DNA of 64,000 bases, taken from contig QZCP01000712.1 of assembly GCA_003956705.1 (NCBI GenBank), positions 1-64,000 of the forward strand. Reading direction: 5' to 3'. This document shows, piece after piece, positions 23,520 through 35,992 of this stretch (positions within the stretch are counted from its first letter, which is position 1; every line of letters begins with the position of its first letter). The notes under the pieces were generated by a model, which saw nothing but the letters and a program-made list of their open reading frames with translations, searched no databases and was not told where the DNA came from. A program made the position numbers and the translations under genes. This DNA is from Brevipalpus yothersi. Taxonomy: Eukaryota; Arthropoda; Arachnida; Trombidiformes; Tenuipalpidae.

Positions 23520-26485
23520 TTTGTTATTTCTTCAATATATAATAAGGCCAAATAAATATCTACACAGAACTTGTATTAAGGAAAGAATAAATTTGAATGC
23601 TGATGCTGTTATTGCTGGTAATGCGAACACAGGAACGGTATCACAACAAATTTTGATATGATATGCTGTTGGTGGTAATAATAATCCCTTCGATTCATTC
23701 GAAGAGAGAAAGCTCTCAAACAGACTAACTAACAGATCAAATCACCACCTCTGTGCACCAAAGGTACACACATAAAGAAGATGGTGTAAGATCAAAGAGG
23801 ACTCAAAATAATCAAAAATGATCACTTTCCACAATGTAAACACGGAAAAAATGAAGCTCACCAAAACAAGAGACAGAAAAATGAATGAATAAGCGCAATA
23901 AAGTGCGCAGCAAAAGTGCAGCGAAAAACTTTCTTGCTTCAACAAAAGTTGAAGTTGATCTCAGCCACTTCAGCCATGTCCATCTCTCTTCCATGCATAC
24001 ATTCCAGAATAGGTTACACCATCTTTTGTTACCGAAAACTTTCGTGAAAAGGTTCAAATTTATCTTACTACAATTTTTTTATGAGCTTCTACTCTTTCTC
24101 TTAATTCTCTTGATGTGTAATTAAAATATTCCAAAATTAATATCTCGAATAATAGGCCCTTAGGAAGAGTAGCTCTTACAAGCCAGCATGAGTGTCTGTA
24201 GATCTTTTATGTAACGAAGTTACAGTATTTCATGTCTAAAATGTGTTTTGTTAAACATATTTTATTTTCGAATTAAAACTACAGTGAAAACTTCTATTCC
24301 ATTTGTTTGTAGAGGAGTATAATATTTCCCTATGGAATATGTAGAGGAAAAAATCTATCATGTTTGAAAATGTTAATGTTTTTTGGATCGTAATCATTTA
24401 TTCCCAGAGAATGACATCAGATGAGAGATTTAAATTCTTTGATGAATACATCTTGATGTTCTCCCCTTGTTGGAAATTTTTTCAAGTGTTTCTTTTTTTG
24501 AATTTCCAGAAGCTCGGTGAAGTTTTCTCTTGTTATAAGATCGTGGGAGTGTTTCTCTTGGTCTTCCATTGAGGTTCTTGTAGGCGATTGAATTTCATCA
24601 TTCAATCTGATTTATATGAACTTCCTCATTAATATGAAGGATATTTCTTCTTAGGAGAGAGTAAGTACAGGAAGGAAAAATCCATAGATAATAATGAATT
24701 TTGAATTAAGCTTCATAAGCTCCACTCAACATTTCGTTTCTATTTTCACATCCCTCTTCATCGAAACCAGTGACCAATGATATTGTACTGAAGCTTCTCG
24801 AGCTTTGAATCATTGCAATGATAAAAGGAGGGGTGAAACTTTCTATGGATTGTTGACTTTATTGCATTTTCTTTTTTCCACTTTCATCAACCGTAATCAC
24901 TTCCAAAGTGATAGTCTAAAATGTTGATATTGAGGGTCATGCCTATGAAGAGTTAAAAAAAGATTTCCTCGTTACTAAAGAGTTTCGTTAATCAAGTCAT
25001 AAAAATCATAATCATTGTTCAAAGCGAAGCTCTATGGTAAGATTTCAATGAGAAACAAGGAGCTATCTTTTCAGATTTGGTTCAATGAATATTTCAATGA
25101 AATCAAAATTTTGATCAAAATTATCTATCTCTATTCAATAAAAATAGAGCTATTCATATAATACATCCAGGAAATCACTTGTAGAGTGGAATTAAAATCA
25201 AAAAATGCCTAGCGTTATGCAAGACAAGGATTACTCGTCTAAATGAAATCGTCCTCTCACTGCAAAGGAATTCTCTCTGATCATAAGAGGATGAGAAGAA
25301 GTTGCTTTTATAGCATGTAATTCTATTCTCGAGATCAATCGATCAAGGAAAAGCCCTCGAAGAAGTGTAGAAGCAAAAACGAACTTACATTTGAAGTGGT
25401 TTCATGAGGAGACAGTTCCATAAATAATCAGAGTTCAGGAACTCAAAAGCACTATGATTTTCGATTGCGATTTTGTGATAATCAGAGAATGAAGAACATT
25501 TTATTCTGGCATATTGTAAGGCACTTCTATCAATTTGAAGTTTGATCGGTGTTAATAGTGAGAATTAGTGTTTTTTACCACATAAAGTCTATCAATAATT
25601 AAGATCGTGATAGATTGATTATTGATGATAGTAGTGGAGTGTGAAGAGCACGAAACTTAAAAATGATTATATTCACATTAATGTATCAAAGTAAGATTCA
25701 ACCAAGAGGCTGAATTGGCTGGACTTCGTTTGAGAACGAAATCATATGTCATGAATCTATAGGTATATATACCCTGAACATTCTTCGATTGAAAGATTGA
25801 GTATGTGGGGAGAAAAATTTGCTCTCTCAGAACATTTAGAGCTAATGCATGTATTTGTTTCCGATTCCGAGCCCATTTTTTGAAGTTCTTGGACAAAATT
25901 CGCAGGTGTATCTCTCTACATCCGATGCTCGGTGACACTGGTAAGGGGAAACAGATTAACCAAGTCGGATGTGTAAAATACTGTTATTGAGATGTAGGAG
26001 GCTTGATAAGAGATCATCCATGCCAAACAAGGAAAAGATGCCATTATCATCTACTATTCATCAGCATTTTGAAGGCGGACAACACATTAAGCGGGAAGAT
26101 GGGGAGGTTCCTCTTCTTCCTCTGATTGTTAATGAGTCAAGTGTGAGAGATTCAATTTGTACCAAAAAACCAAAAAAAGAAGGTTATCCGTTCCATTGAA
26201 CCATTTTGAAGTGTAGGAATGGTTATCAATCAGTGAGGAGGATGAATGGAATGATTAGTAACTGATAAATAATATTCATGCAAGTATTAGTATATGAAGT
26301 TCAACAAATTAATTTTCCGCTACATTTTTGTTGATTATTGAGATGTTTTCCTTTCAAACTGATCATGGAACCTTTCGAAAATCAATCATAACGCTACCAC
26401 ATTTGAACAAAATTATTAACTGATTCATGTCCAAATCGAACATGATGATCGCGAAACAGTATCTTCTTATTCATCTCCCCCATAC
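23520..26485. other. 3 kb gene-poor stretch
   Basis: Between the LONP2 start and the elongase stop I find no splice-consistent gene. Short open frames (for example 25678-25938 and 25969-26199) lack recognisable domains, and their composition resembles the surrounding DNA. The left end probably holds the LONP2 promoter. Confidence 0.45.
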
Positions 26486-27352
26486 TTAGATACACTTTTT
26501 GATTTGTGAAATTTTGCTCACATAACTTTTACGATAAAACGAATAAAACAGAGCCAGGAAGAGTATTGCATTCCCAAGATTGATGAAAAGAGATGATTTT
26601 GGAAAAGGACAATCATTGATTGCTAGACTTGTTAGGCCATGAATAATGGCCAATACAAATTGGCCCATTTGCATTGCAGTCAAATACTTTTTCCACCGAC
26701 TCAATTGCTTACCAATTCCCAATTCACTGGCCATAACGGTAAGCCCATAGTAGGAATACATCAGCGTATGGATGCCAGAGTTCATCAATGGAAAGAATGC
26801 ATTATTACCACCGGGAGCAAATTTAAATCCAATCCATACACTGATTGGCACAATTGAATGATGGATCACATGTAGATTGGAAATTTGGGAATTTTTTTTC
26901 CTCAATACAAAGAAAATGGTATCCGCAAATTCAACCAATTTGGAGAAGAAAAATATCCATGCAACCAGTAAAAATCTTGTCGTCTCAGTTGATGTGTCCT
27001 CCTGATTAACCGGACGACAGCCCCATGTGTCCAGTCCAAAATTTAGCATAAAACATCCCACAATAAATAGATAAGCTGAAACAATAACCATCGTTACATT
27101 GTAGGCGATCATCAGTGGCTTCAAATTGAAAGGTTTACGGTCTCTCATCCATTGTGGTCCAATGTGTTTGACGAAAAGTAGATACAATCCGATTAGGGTC
27201 AGCGTTAACCATGGTCCAGTGGTGAAAAATGGATATTCTGAGGTTCGCTTATCCCCCTGAATGTCCCAAAAATCATGGGCCACATAATTGAAAGCTTTGC
27301 TCATTCTCTGAAATAGAATAGATGTCGATGATTCGATCCGATAGAAAGCCAT
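26486..27352 (-). CDS. Very-long-chain fatty acid elongase (ELOVL), intronless
   Basis: ELOVL proteins are condensing enzymes of fatty-acid elongation in the endoplasmic reticulum; they join malonyl-CoA to an acyl-CoA. One uninterrupted frame gives 288 residues, the normal family length. Several hydrophobic membrane segments are visible (LTLTLIGLYLLFV, IVSAYLFIVGCFMLNF, FLLVAWIFFFSKLVEF and others). The family motifs are KLVEFADTIFFVLRKK, the histidine box LHVIHH that holds the active site, and NSGIHTLMYSYYGL. The C-terminus is basic (SKISQIKKCI), in line with ER retention. Which ELOVL subtype is not clear; the N-terminus and motifs resemble the ELOVL3/6 type (HVIHHSIVPISVWIGF). An internal ATG (MSKAFNYV, codon 17) is an alternative start. 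No introns. Confidence 0.92.
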   Translation of the reverse strand: MAFYRIESSTSILFQRMSKAFNYVAHDFWDIQGDKRTSEYPFFTTGPWLTLTLIGLYLLFVKHIGPQWMRDRKPFNLKPLMIAYNVTMVIVSAYLFIVGCFMLNFGLDTWGCRPVNQEDTSTETTRFLLVAWIFFFSKLVEFADTIFFVLRKKNSQISNLHVIHHSIVPISVWIGFKFAPGGNNAFFPLMNSGIHTLMYSYYGLTVMASELGIGKQLSRWKKYLTAMQMGQFVLAIIHGLTSLAINDCPFPKSSLFINLGNAILFLALFYSFYRKSYVSKISQIKKCI

Positions 27353-27657
27353 TTCACCAACGTGATTACTCGATGCTGGAGCTCAACTTTTTCCCACTCC
27401 TATTACAATATTAACAAATAACGGTATTTGATTCTGTAGTCAATTGATAATCCCAGATGGTAGAAAAAAAGTTTCACAAACACATTCACCCACAGAATTT
27501 GGTTGATCAATTGGCACACTTCAAGTGATGAAAAAATGAGCAACAAAATCAGGATGGATGTTCAATTTTTTGAACCTGATGAGATTGACTATGGCTAGAG
27601 CCACTTTTTTCCTCTCTCGAACACAAAATTTTGCCACTTTGTTGTCTCTCTTGCCTC

Positions 27658-27658
<1 letters not shown>

Positions 27659-27690
<32 letters not shown>
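27659..27690. repeat. (TC)n microsatellite
   Basis: About 16 TC units. Open frames that cross it encode only Ser-Leu repeats and are not genes. Confidence 0.95.
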
Positions 27691-27699
<9 letters not shown>

Positions 27700-28061
27700 T
27701 TCTTCAAATCAACTTATTGCTCTTGGATCCGGCAAGCAATCATATACAATCGGCGGAATCAGAATTGCGAATCAGGCAAGCATTTGATCGATGCTGATAG
27801 TGAAAGTACGGTAACAATAACCAACGGTTCGGAACCAAAAAGTTAAAAATAAGAAATTATATACACACAATAGAAAGTTGCACCAAAGTAGCAGTATAAG
27901 TAGTGGTATTCTCTCGATGGTATTGGCTAATGGTTTGGGTAAAGAATTGATTTGAAAATACAATATCACAAGGTGAAGAACTTGAAATAAAATTTTTTGA
28001 ATCAGCTCTCGAGACAATATTCTGACTCAGAATCAAGCATCCAGTCTACTCTTCCAATCAC

Positions 28062-28073
<12 letters not shown>

Positions 28074-28113
<40 letters not shown>
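28074..28113. repeat. (TC)n microsatellite
   Basis: About 20 TC units, followed by further CT-rich DNA. Confidence 0.95.
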
Positions 28114-28116
<3 letters not shown>

Positions 28117-30040
28117 CCTTTATCCGGAGTTCATCCGTAATAATATCAACTTTGCCTGGACTAAACGCAAATTGATGATGAATTTAGGCCCTCTCTCGCT
28201 CTTTTGGCGCGAACTTTCCTCTTCAAGCCATCATGAGCCTTCTTTTCGTTGGATCGTTCTCTCTCTCCCTCTCTCTATTTCTCCATCTTCTTGACCCACT
28301 CAGCATGGCTCCACCTTATCATAACCTTCATTAATGTTGTCTTTACCTTTCCTTGACACTTGATCACCTTTGCCCTTCTCTTTTGCTCGGAGGCTTGACT
28401 AATGCACAGTGTCTATGAAAAACTACGTTTCAGAAAGTTCGATATTTGTTATGAATACGATTGTTGAAAAAGTGTTCTCATGTTCTCTCACCTTTTTACC
28501 ATCCTATGGGAGGAAGGGTGTGAATATGTTTATATTTATAAAAATATCAATTAATATGTATTGAATCCATCTCAAATTCAGATTTCGTCCAATTATTCTA
28601 CGCTTTCTCATTGCTCGAAGAAAATGATAAAAATTGTTTTGAATAACAGCAATTCTAGTGATATCGACTTTGAATTTTCGAGTTCATCGTTCCGCATGAT
28701 TTTCTCATATCACACGATAATAACTGATTTAACTTCAATCAAATGATGCGTACACTTTAAAAATGAGAACTCCTAGCATTCATGGTCAAGTGTTTTCCAA
28801 AATGAATGATGAACACTGTGAATAAATAAATATCCAATTCTCTTTTACAGGGGCCAACATATACGAGACTAGAATATTGGAACAACATTTCGAGAACAAT
28901 TATCTCAAATCGAAATGGAAGTTCTTCTGGTTGATAATTTATATTTCGGGAGCGAGTAAAAAAATCTTCCTGATTATTTATCAGATGGAAATTTTTTAGG
29001 TAGTTCGAATTGTGTGTCAAAATTTACGAAAAACAAAAATAGCGACCAAGTTGGAAAGCTGGAAAGTTTATCCTCTATTCAATTGTTGCAGAACTGAAAA
29101 ATTTATTATCAATTTCAGCTGATGAATTAACTTGTTCATAGTATCTGATTGGGTGAAGAAAACTGAATTGAAATTGGAAACTTTAGGGATAAAATAGATT
29201 TGAGATTGGTCAAGATACATGTACAGATGTACAGAAGCTTTGCGTCCAAAATTGAGGAAAAAGTTTCATTATATTAATGCTCATCAAGCTTCAATTATAT
29301 TGTCTAAAATGTTCACATTTTTGGGGAGAATGTCAATGTCATATACTGTTTCAAGTTTCGGAAAAGTTCTAATTGAAAACGAAAATAATTTGATCTTGAC
29401 CAGATCAGAGGAAAGTTTCTACCTTCTTGGTTGAAAATTTCCTCAATAATCCAAAAACCACTCGTGATCGAAAATGTGAACATAATTCCGATCTCAAGCT
29501 GATTATCCAAACATGATGGCGATCAAAATGGCTGAAACTGCTCATCAGCACTCGATCGAGAGGTTATTCATTCAGCATCATTGAATCAAGTGATGTCCCG
29601 TAATTCCACTAGATAATGGAAAAGTACTCATATTCTCCATCTCGATGACAAAGGTCGAGCCAAGCGGAATTGACCAAAGTGGGAATGGTCACTTTAATAT
29701 ACTTTATTTTTGGTCTTGGTAGTGAAAAATTTTCCAGACAATAACTTTTGGTAGAGACTTTCAATTGAGTACTCGAATTGAAATGATATTCTCTTCTGAA
29801 AATGTTCGCATAAGTACAGTATACAGTAGTGTAGTTTTTATGGATAGTAATCAATACATATGGTATATTCGACAATAGTATGCTCATCATGCTGAATGGA
29901 AATATATTTTGAAGGTTTCTTCAAATGGAAATTTTATTCAGAAAGATCGAGAAAATTTCATTATATATCATGGAATGGTTAAAGAGTAGCAGAAAAGTTC
30001 TTCCGATCATTTCGCTTGATGTACACGAACTTGAAAGAAT

Positions 30041-30043
<3 letters not shown>

Positions 30044-30091
<48 letters not shown>
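30044..30091. repeat. (TC)n microsatellite
   Basis: About 24 CT units. Confidence 0.95.
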
Positions 30092-30099
<8 letters not shown>

Positions 30100-31927
30100 C
30101 CGGCATGAATGTCTGTAAGAGCATGTTGAAAAAGTGAAAGTCGAAGAGAGAAGGTTCAAATATATTGATGAAAGCTCGATAAATATCGAGATGAATACCG
30201 AATCCATCATCATCATTTCGGAAGTAATAACGTGTACAGCCTGGAGGGCTCCATGTCCATGTCCGTCAGGCTAATATATAGCCGTGAAACGGGACGGCAA
30301 AAGTAACTGTGCAAAAAATTTTTCGATGGTTAAAAGAATAAAACTACCCAAAATGACGGTGACCTTTTACTGTACACACCATGTGCCATCAAGAATATAG
30401 GAATACATACATGTACACATTCGAATGGTGAAACTTTGACAAGAATCCTTTGCCTAAATTCCATGATCCAGCCCTCAGTGCATTGATCATTCCAGTTAAT
30501 CGATATTTGCCGCTAATTTTCAGAACATTCTCAACTTTTTTTTCTTTTCTTTTCTCTGGCTCAAGCTAAATGATTTTGATATTGATCTCCTTACACATAT
30601 ACACTCAAATTATAATTATCTACACTTACACTTAGCTTTATCGTGATTTTCATCATGAGAAAACAATTTGCTTTCAGTATGCAAAAAATTGTTGCAGCTA
30701 AATCAACTCGATTGGTAGCAAATAAGTATTCATCTGTTTGAATTACTTTGATTCCAGGAATATCGAGCAGAAAACCGCAGGAATGGATACATATTTTCCA
30801 GACCAGAGTATACGGACTTGAACTTGTGGCCTACAAATGAATTCGCATCTCTCTTTCATATGTATCGACTTTCAGTCACCTTTAATCCGATCGTTTGGCT
30901 GCTCAAACGATGTCCTCGATTTACTGTCACTTTCTCTCTCTCTCTCTTCGTTTATGCACAAAAGTTATCTGTTATTTTTCACACATTATGAACACCTACT
31001 GACAAAATCATTTTGGAATGACCGAGAAGAAGGAGCGAGAGAAGATGTAGGAAAAGATCAACAAATCATCATATAATCAATCTGAGTCATTGATTTTTTG
31101 ACTTCTGGACATCGATAACGGTAAATGCTTTAAGGGGACGAAAAATCGATGATAGACACACTAGTTTACATCAATTAATGGATGTTACTTGTATCATCAT
31201 CTTCTACTTTCGAATCAATCATGGCTGATCATGTATACACAAACATGCCATATCCTATTGGTCTTTTTCAATGATGCTGGTCACCGCTATCACCCCCTTA
31301 ATTTACCTAAAACGCAGCACCAATTTTGGAGCATTTAGCGGTACAATATTGAACCGTTAAAAAGTACGGAAAATCGAGACGCCTTATTGCATCATCGATT
31401 AGTCACATATATACTTTGTTTTTGTTAGTAAAAAAAGAGAAAAACATGAATCAAAAATCAATCTCGTGTTCAGCATTCACAATACAATGAATACTGTCTG
31501 GCTATTTTGAATGATCTACAAAATTGTGTTTATTATTATTATTTTATCAAATGCGTATATGTGTATGTGCATTTACACGCAATGTGAATGAATGAGATTG
31601 CATCACAGCATTTACACCATGCAATATACGCACACATTCCGATTCATTGACATGCCCATGGGCATGTCTATACTGAGATCTTGGAATGTTCAAGGATTTT
31701 TTGTTCCAAAGATGAATCCAAGAATAGTGAACCCAAACCATGATCAGATGATTTTTTTCTTCAATGGTAATCCTTTGTTTTCGATTTTTTTCTTCGCTTC
31801 CAAGTTGACTTGTGACTCCATGTTTTGGAATGATTTCCGAAAATCATCGATACAAGTTTAAAAATTGATTTTTTTGATCGGTTAAAAAAGGAAAAGGTTT
31901 TCTCTTTTTCCAAAAGAGAAGGTTGAA

Positions 31928-32836
31928 ATGGCCATCAGACAATTGCTCAATCACAGCAACAACAACAAGCGATATCATTTTCATTTTGAATGGTTTGTGG
32001 TAACACTTTTATGCTGTTTAATTGTGCTGATTGATATTCATCAATGCAAATCAGATCGTATTAAATATCAAACCATCCAAGTGTTAACATTTCGTTCTGA
32101 TAAGCAAACCACATCTCGAAGAACTTCACCGATTGATCAATTGAAATGTGTCGGTGGATCAGCTAAGTGTTCATTCATGCCCAAAGTGGTCAAATGTTAC
32201 AATAATGGTGTGTCCAAAGATGGACATCATGTTAATTGGAAATGTAAAACGGAAATGGAAAATAATTTATCTTTCGGTAAGATTAACATCAATTGTGAAG
32301 GATATGAGCATCCGAAAGATGATTACATTTTGGACAATTCTTGTGGTCTGGAATACACAATCGATTATCGTGAGAAAAGCAATCACAACGATGATGACGA
32401 TGACGATGATGATCACCAGGACAAACATCGTGCTTATCAATATGGCTATTTCGGTATAATTTCCACCTGGTTATGGAAAATATTGAAAATCAAATCATTT
32501 CAAAGTTTATTGAGAAATATTATTATTTTTCTGATTGTCTCAGGTGTCATATACTTTATTTTTTTCCATCTAACCAATCGTACAAGACCTCGATCATCTT
32601 CCATGTATCGACGATATGAGAATGATGAATCCGATTATCCAGTGCCTGACTCTACTGATGCTCTTGGTGGCTTGTGGCGAGATTTTCTTTTCGGTGAAGC
32701 TCTTAATGGATTTTCGAGAAGCAGAAGATCTTCATCTTCCTCATCTTCATCCGACGAATCACCATCACTATTCAACATATTCTCATCCGCAAGACACTGG
32801 ACAAGGAGTGGTCTTGGCCAAGTTCGAAGACGCTGA
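31928..32836 (+). CDS. SARAF: SARAF: store-operated calcium entry regulator, intronless
   Basis: SARAF (TMEM66) is an ER membrane protein that slows store-operated calcium entry by acting on STIM/Orai. One uninterrupted frame gives 302 residues (human about 339). An N-terminal signal/anchor (WFVVTLLCCLIVLIDIH) is followed by the conserved luminal domain: IQVLTFRSDKQTTSRRTSPI, QLKCVGGSAKCSFMPKVVKC, VNWKCKTEMENNLSFGKINI, NCEGYEHPKDDY and SCGLEYTIDYRE, with the family cysteines kept. Eight consecutive aspartates (DNA near 32389-32412) sit between the luminal domain and the membrane segment (LLRNIIIFLIVSGVIYFIFF). The cytosolic tail is serine-rich and ends QVRRR, as the human protein ends in an arginine run. 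No introns. Confidence 0.93.
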   Translation: MAIRQLLNHSNNNKRYHFHFEWFVVTLLCCLIVLIDIHQCKSDRIKYQTIQVLTFRSDKQTTSRRTSPIDQLKCVGGSAKCSFMPKVVKCYNNGVSKDGHHVNWKCKTEMENNLSFGKININCEGYEHPKDDYILDNSCGLEYTIDYREKSNHNDDDDDDDDHQDKHRAYQYGYFGIISTWLWKILKIKSFQSLLRNIIIFLIVSGVIYFIFFHLTNRTRPRSSSMYRRYENDESDYPVPDSTDALGGLWRDFLFGEALNGFSRSRRSSSSSSSSDESPSLFNIFSSARHWTRSGLGQVRRR

Positions 32837-34454
32837 GAAAGAAAATTTCAACTCATTTTCTCAAATCTCAAAAGTGTTTAAAAAAGTTGATATAAATCAA
32901 TAATAATTCTCCTTTTTAATCGAGTAATTTTAATTAGAAGTAACAAAACTGGTCATTTTTTTGCTTCTGGTCACTTTTTCCCTTCTCTCCCATCTCATCT
33001 ACAACCCCAAAGTGTAAGCTACTCCATTCTGTGATAAAATCATTGTCTCATTAAATAGTGAATATGCACAATTTGCCTATTTTTTCCAATCACTCTGAAA
33101 GAAACGATCGTCCCGGCATAATCATCCAGGTTTCAATCATCATGAATATTCTGAACCAGAATTTCTGATTCTTCAAGTTCTCAAGCGTGCTCAACAGATG
33201 ACGCCGGCAATCTTACAGAATTAAGTAATTAATTAATTAATTAAAAGGAATAATTATGAAAATTTTTATAAGAATTTTTCGAACGAGTGAATCTCAAATT
33301 CGAAACCTTCCATCGTCTCAGACAATAATTATCGATTAATTACGATTAATTTTTCAACTTAATTCAATTTCACAATTCGATAGACTTGGAAACGATAACT
33401 TTCTTTATCGATTTCTTTAGGTTTCATGGGATTAATGGTTAGAAATCTTGATAAGAGTGAAATTTGAAAAATTTATCTCAAAACCATTTGTTTTGCGTTT
33501 TTTCTTGAATCAGATCTCCTTGAGTGACCAGATGATAAGAGAAATGAAAAAAAGTCTCTCCCGGCAATACCTGTTTATTTCTGCTCTTGATGAGTTCAAT
33601 TGATCAAGGAAAAAGAGGCTGAAATCACTATGGGAGAATTAATGAGCGGAGGAGTTAATCAAATCAAAGGATGATGGAGCATTTATTTCTGGATTGTGAT
33701 CTTCCCTCTCTCTCTGTAATTCGAGCTATTCGTCGCTAATTCTTATGTCAACAACGGATAATTCACACTTTTCAACATGTGTATGATTTTTCTACATTTT
33801 CATATTTTATTTGGAGCGTCATAGATATTTTTTGCCTAGAATCTGATAATTCATAATCTTACCACATTATATCAGAAAAACTTGATATACATGTATCTCC
33901 CTGGGGCTACTCTTTCTCTTCTTCTTTCTTTAATAACTTACCCAGTGGACTTTTTCTCAATACTACATGGAGCTCAGAAAATTCAAAACTTCTCAATAAT
34001 CACAAGTTTAACAATTTCAGAACTTTTTGAATGAATTATCCATCGTGATCGATTTTTTGAGTGTTGATCGCTCTTTTCAATTTCAACATCTCAACATCTC
34101 ATCACGGAACGTTTATCTTTCAATCTATCTTCAACAACCAAACGATCAGTCAACAATACGATGAATTTGGGAAAAAGAGATTGTTATTCCCTCCATTTGT
34201 ACTGTTAATTTCACAGAAGCGCATTCTATTTATCCGAAACATCTCAAAAGCGATGAGGATCCGAATCACTAGTTTAGTATGACAAATATTGAACAATGTT
34301 TCAATCTTTAACTTGATTGAATCAAAAAGCAACATCAATGATGCGAATGGAGCAGGATGTCGTGAGAAGTTTTCCAAAAGTCTTGAGAGATGCTGCATAA
34401 CAGAGGATGCTTTACAAAACTTGAAGCAAGTTTTGCATCATTGCCCACGTGTAA

Positions 34455-34500
<46 letters not shown>

Positions 34501-34764
34501 CCCTTGATTTCATTTGAGTTTCTTGATTTATTGATACTATATACGATTGGAAAATGTCCTCAAGCTCATTCGTTGCCATTGTAACGAGATGGTTTAATTG
34601 ATTGTTGTGTTCAGGAAAATAATTTTCAGCTAGAATTGAAATTAAATTACAACTTTTTAGCATTAGAAACTCATTTTACTAATAGTGATGATTGATTGAT
34701 CGACTATTTTGAGAATATCAGATTTACAGTGAAAATATCGCTAAATTTGGCCATATTAGTGATA
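32837..34764. other. 1.9 kb intergenic stretch
   Basis: Contains a CT/CTTT repeat (34455-34500) and otherwise AT-rich DNA; no gene recognised. The right end is the SDR upstream region. The frame before the first ATG at 34765 is open but begins with no ATG. Confidence 0.45.
34455..34500. repeat. (CT)n/(CTTT)n microsatellite
   Basis: A CT run passes into about eight CTTT units. Confidence 0.93.
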
Positions 34765-35992
34765 ATGGCATCTATTAATATTTCTCTACTGTTACCTGCG
34801 CTAACCGCTCTTCTCATTGGACTCAGTTTCACCTATATCATACACAAGATATGGATTATCGATATGATTGTTTTAAACTGTGGTGGTGCAGTTCTAATCA
34901 TATTGGCAGCATGGAAAACAGCACAAAAAGTTTTGGATACCTACCTTTATCCAATGTTGCCTGTTGATCCGGCCAAGAAAGCGGTTCTCATCACAGGTGA
35001 GCTATTGAAAGCGATTAGAATCTTGGGAAAAAATCAAGAACGATTTTTTCATCATTTGTCAATTATCAATCACCACAATAGGATGTGACACTGGCTTTGG
35101 ACATGAAACAGCTCTTCGATTAAATTCAAATGGATTCCGTGTGTATGCATGCTGTCTTTCGCTAAACAGAGAAGGTGCGAAAAAGTTGAAAAAGTCAGCT
35201 AAATCTCCTGATAATATGGTTATAATGCCTTTGGATGTTACCAAGAGTGAAAATATTGATAAAGTTCTACATGATGTTGAAGAGGATCTCAAAACTCATG
35301 GACATCAATTGTGGTGTCTTGTCAATAATGCCGGAATAGCAACAGGTGGACCAGTTGAATTCGGGGAATTTGATCAGCATTTCCTGAATTTATTCAAAGT
35401 GAACACAATAGCCGTTGTTGAGATTACCAGAAAGTTTCTTCCACTATTACGACATTCGAGAGGTCGAATAGTTGTTATATGTAGCTTGACATCTCGCCTT
35501 GTTTTACCATTCTCAACAGCATACGCGATGAGTAAGCATGCTGTATTGGCCCTGGTAAATGGGCTTCGCTGGGAAATGAGAAAATTTGGTGTCGAAGTGG
35601 TTTCAATTGAGCCAAATTTTGCAAGAACAGAAATGTTCCATTCTATGATTTCCAATTCCGATGAGCTAAAGACTCCAAAGGAGATCAAAGATGATTACGA
35701 AAAAGTGAAAGTGAGAGAAGAGTTCATGAAGTTCCAAGAATTTCTCAATCTACCAATTTTTGATACCGATAACATTCGAGAGAAAACCATCGAAATGATT
35801 GTTCGCTCGGTTAATGAAAAGATAGTTCCTTTCAGCCGATCTATTGATCCAAACTTTTTCAAACCTCTTAACTTTTTGGCTAGAATTGTACCCGAGGAAT
35901 GGGCTTTCATAGCTATCTTGTTGCCTTATCTTTATTTTGGTGAATATAGAGGCGTTTCAGCTCCTTCGACTGGCACCAGAAAGAATCGATAG
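34765..35992 (+). CDS. Membrane-anchored short-chain dehydrogenase, SDR9C (BDH1/RDH-like)
   Basis: Exons 34765-34996 and 35082-35992 join in phase for 380 residues. Two hydrophobic segments at the N-terminus (ISLLLPALTALLIGLSFTYI; LNCGGAVLIILAAW) suggest an anchor in ER or mitochondrial membrane. The cofactor-binding motif TGCDTGFG is rebuilt exactly across the intron (LITG/CDTGFGHETALRL). VNNAGIA, the catalytic Ser in ICSLTSRLVLPFS and YAMSK (Tyr and Lys) complete the active site. The GCDxGFG form is typical of SDR9C enzymes: 3-hydroxybutyrate dehydrogenase 1, retinol and 17-beta-hydroxysteroid dehydrogenases. The exact substrate cannot be told from the sequence. The first ATG of the frame (34765) is used as the start. 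Confidence 0.88.

Larger units (their letters stand above)
27353..31927. other. 4.6 kb gene-poor region with CT microsatellites
   Basis: The longest gap in the window. It holds at least three CT arrays (27659-27690, 28074-28113, 30044-30091) and shorter CT-rich tracts near 28260 and 30930. I saw no exon chain, RNA gene or transposon protein. The left end is the elongase upstream region; the right end should hold the SARAF promoter. Confidence 0.5.

Noticed and set aside
25678..26199. Two adjacent small open frames, possible gene remnant
   Set aside because: No recognisable domain, no consistent splice phase, composition like the flanking DNA.
29925..30216. Small open frames across the CT array
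   Set aside because: Ser-Leu and Glu-Arg repeats only; chance frames in a microsatellite.
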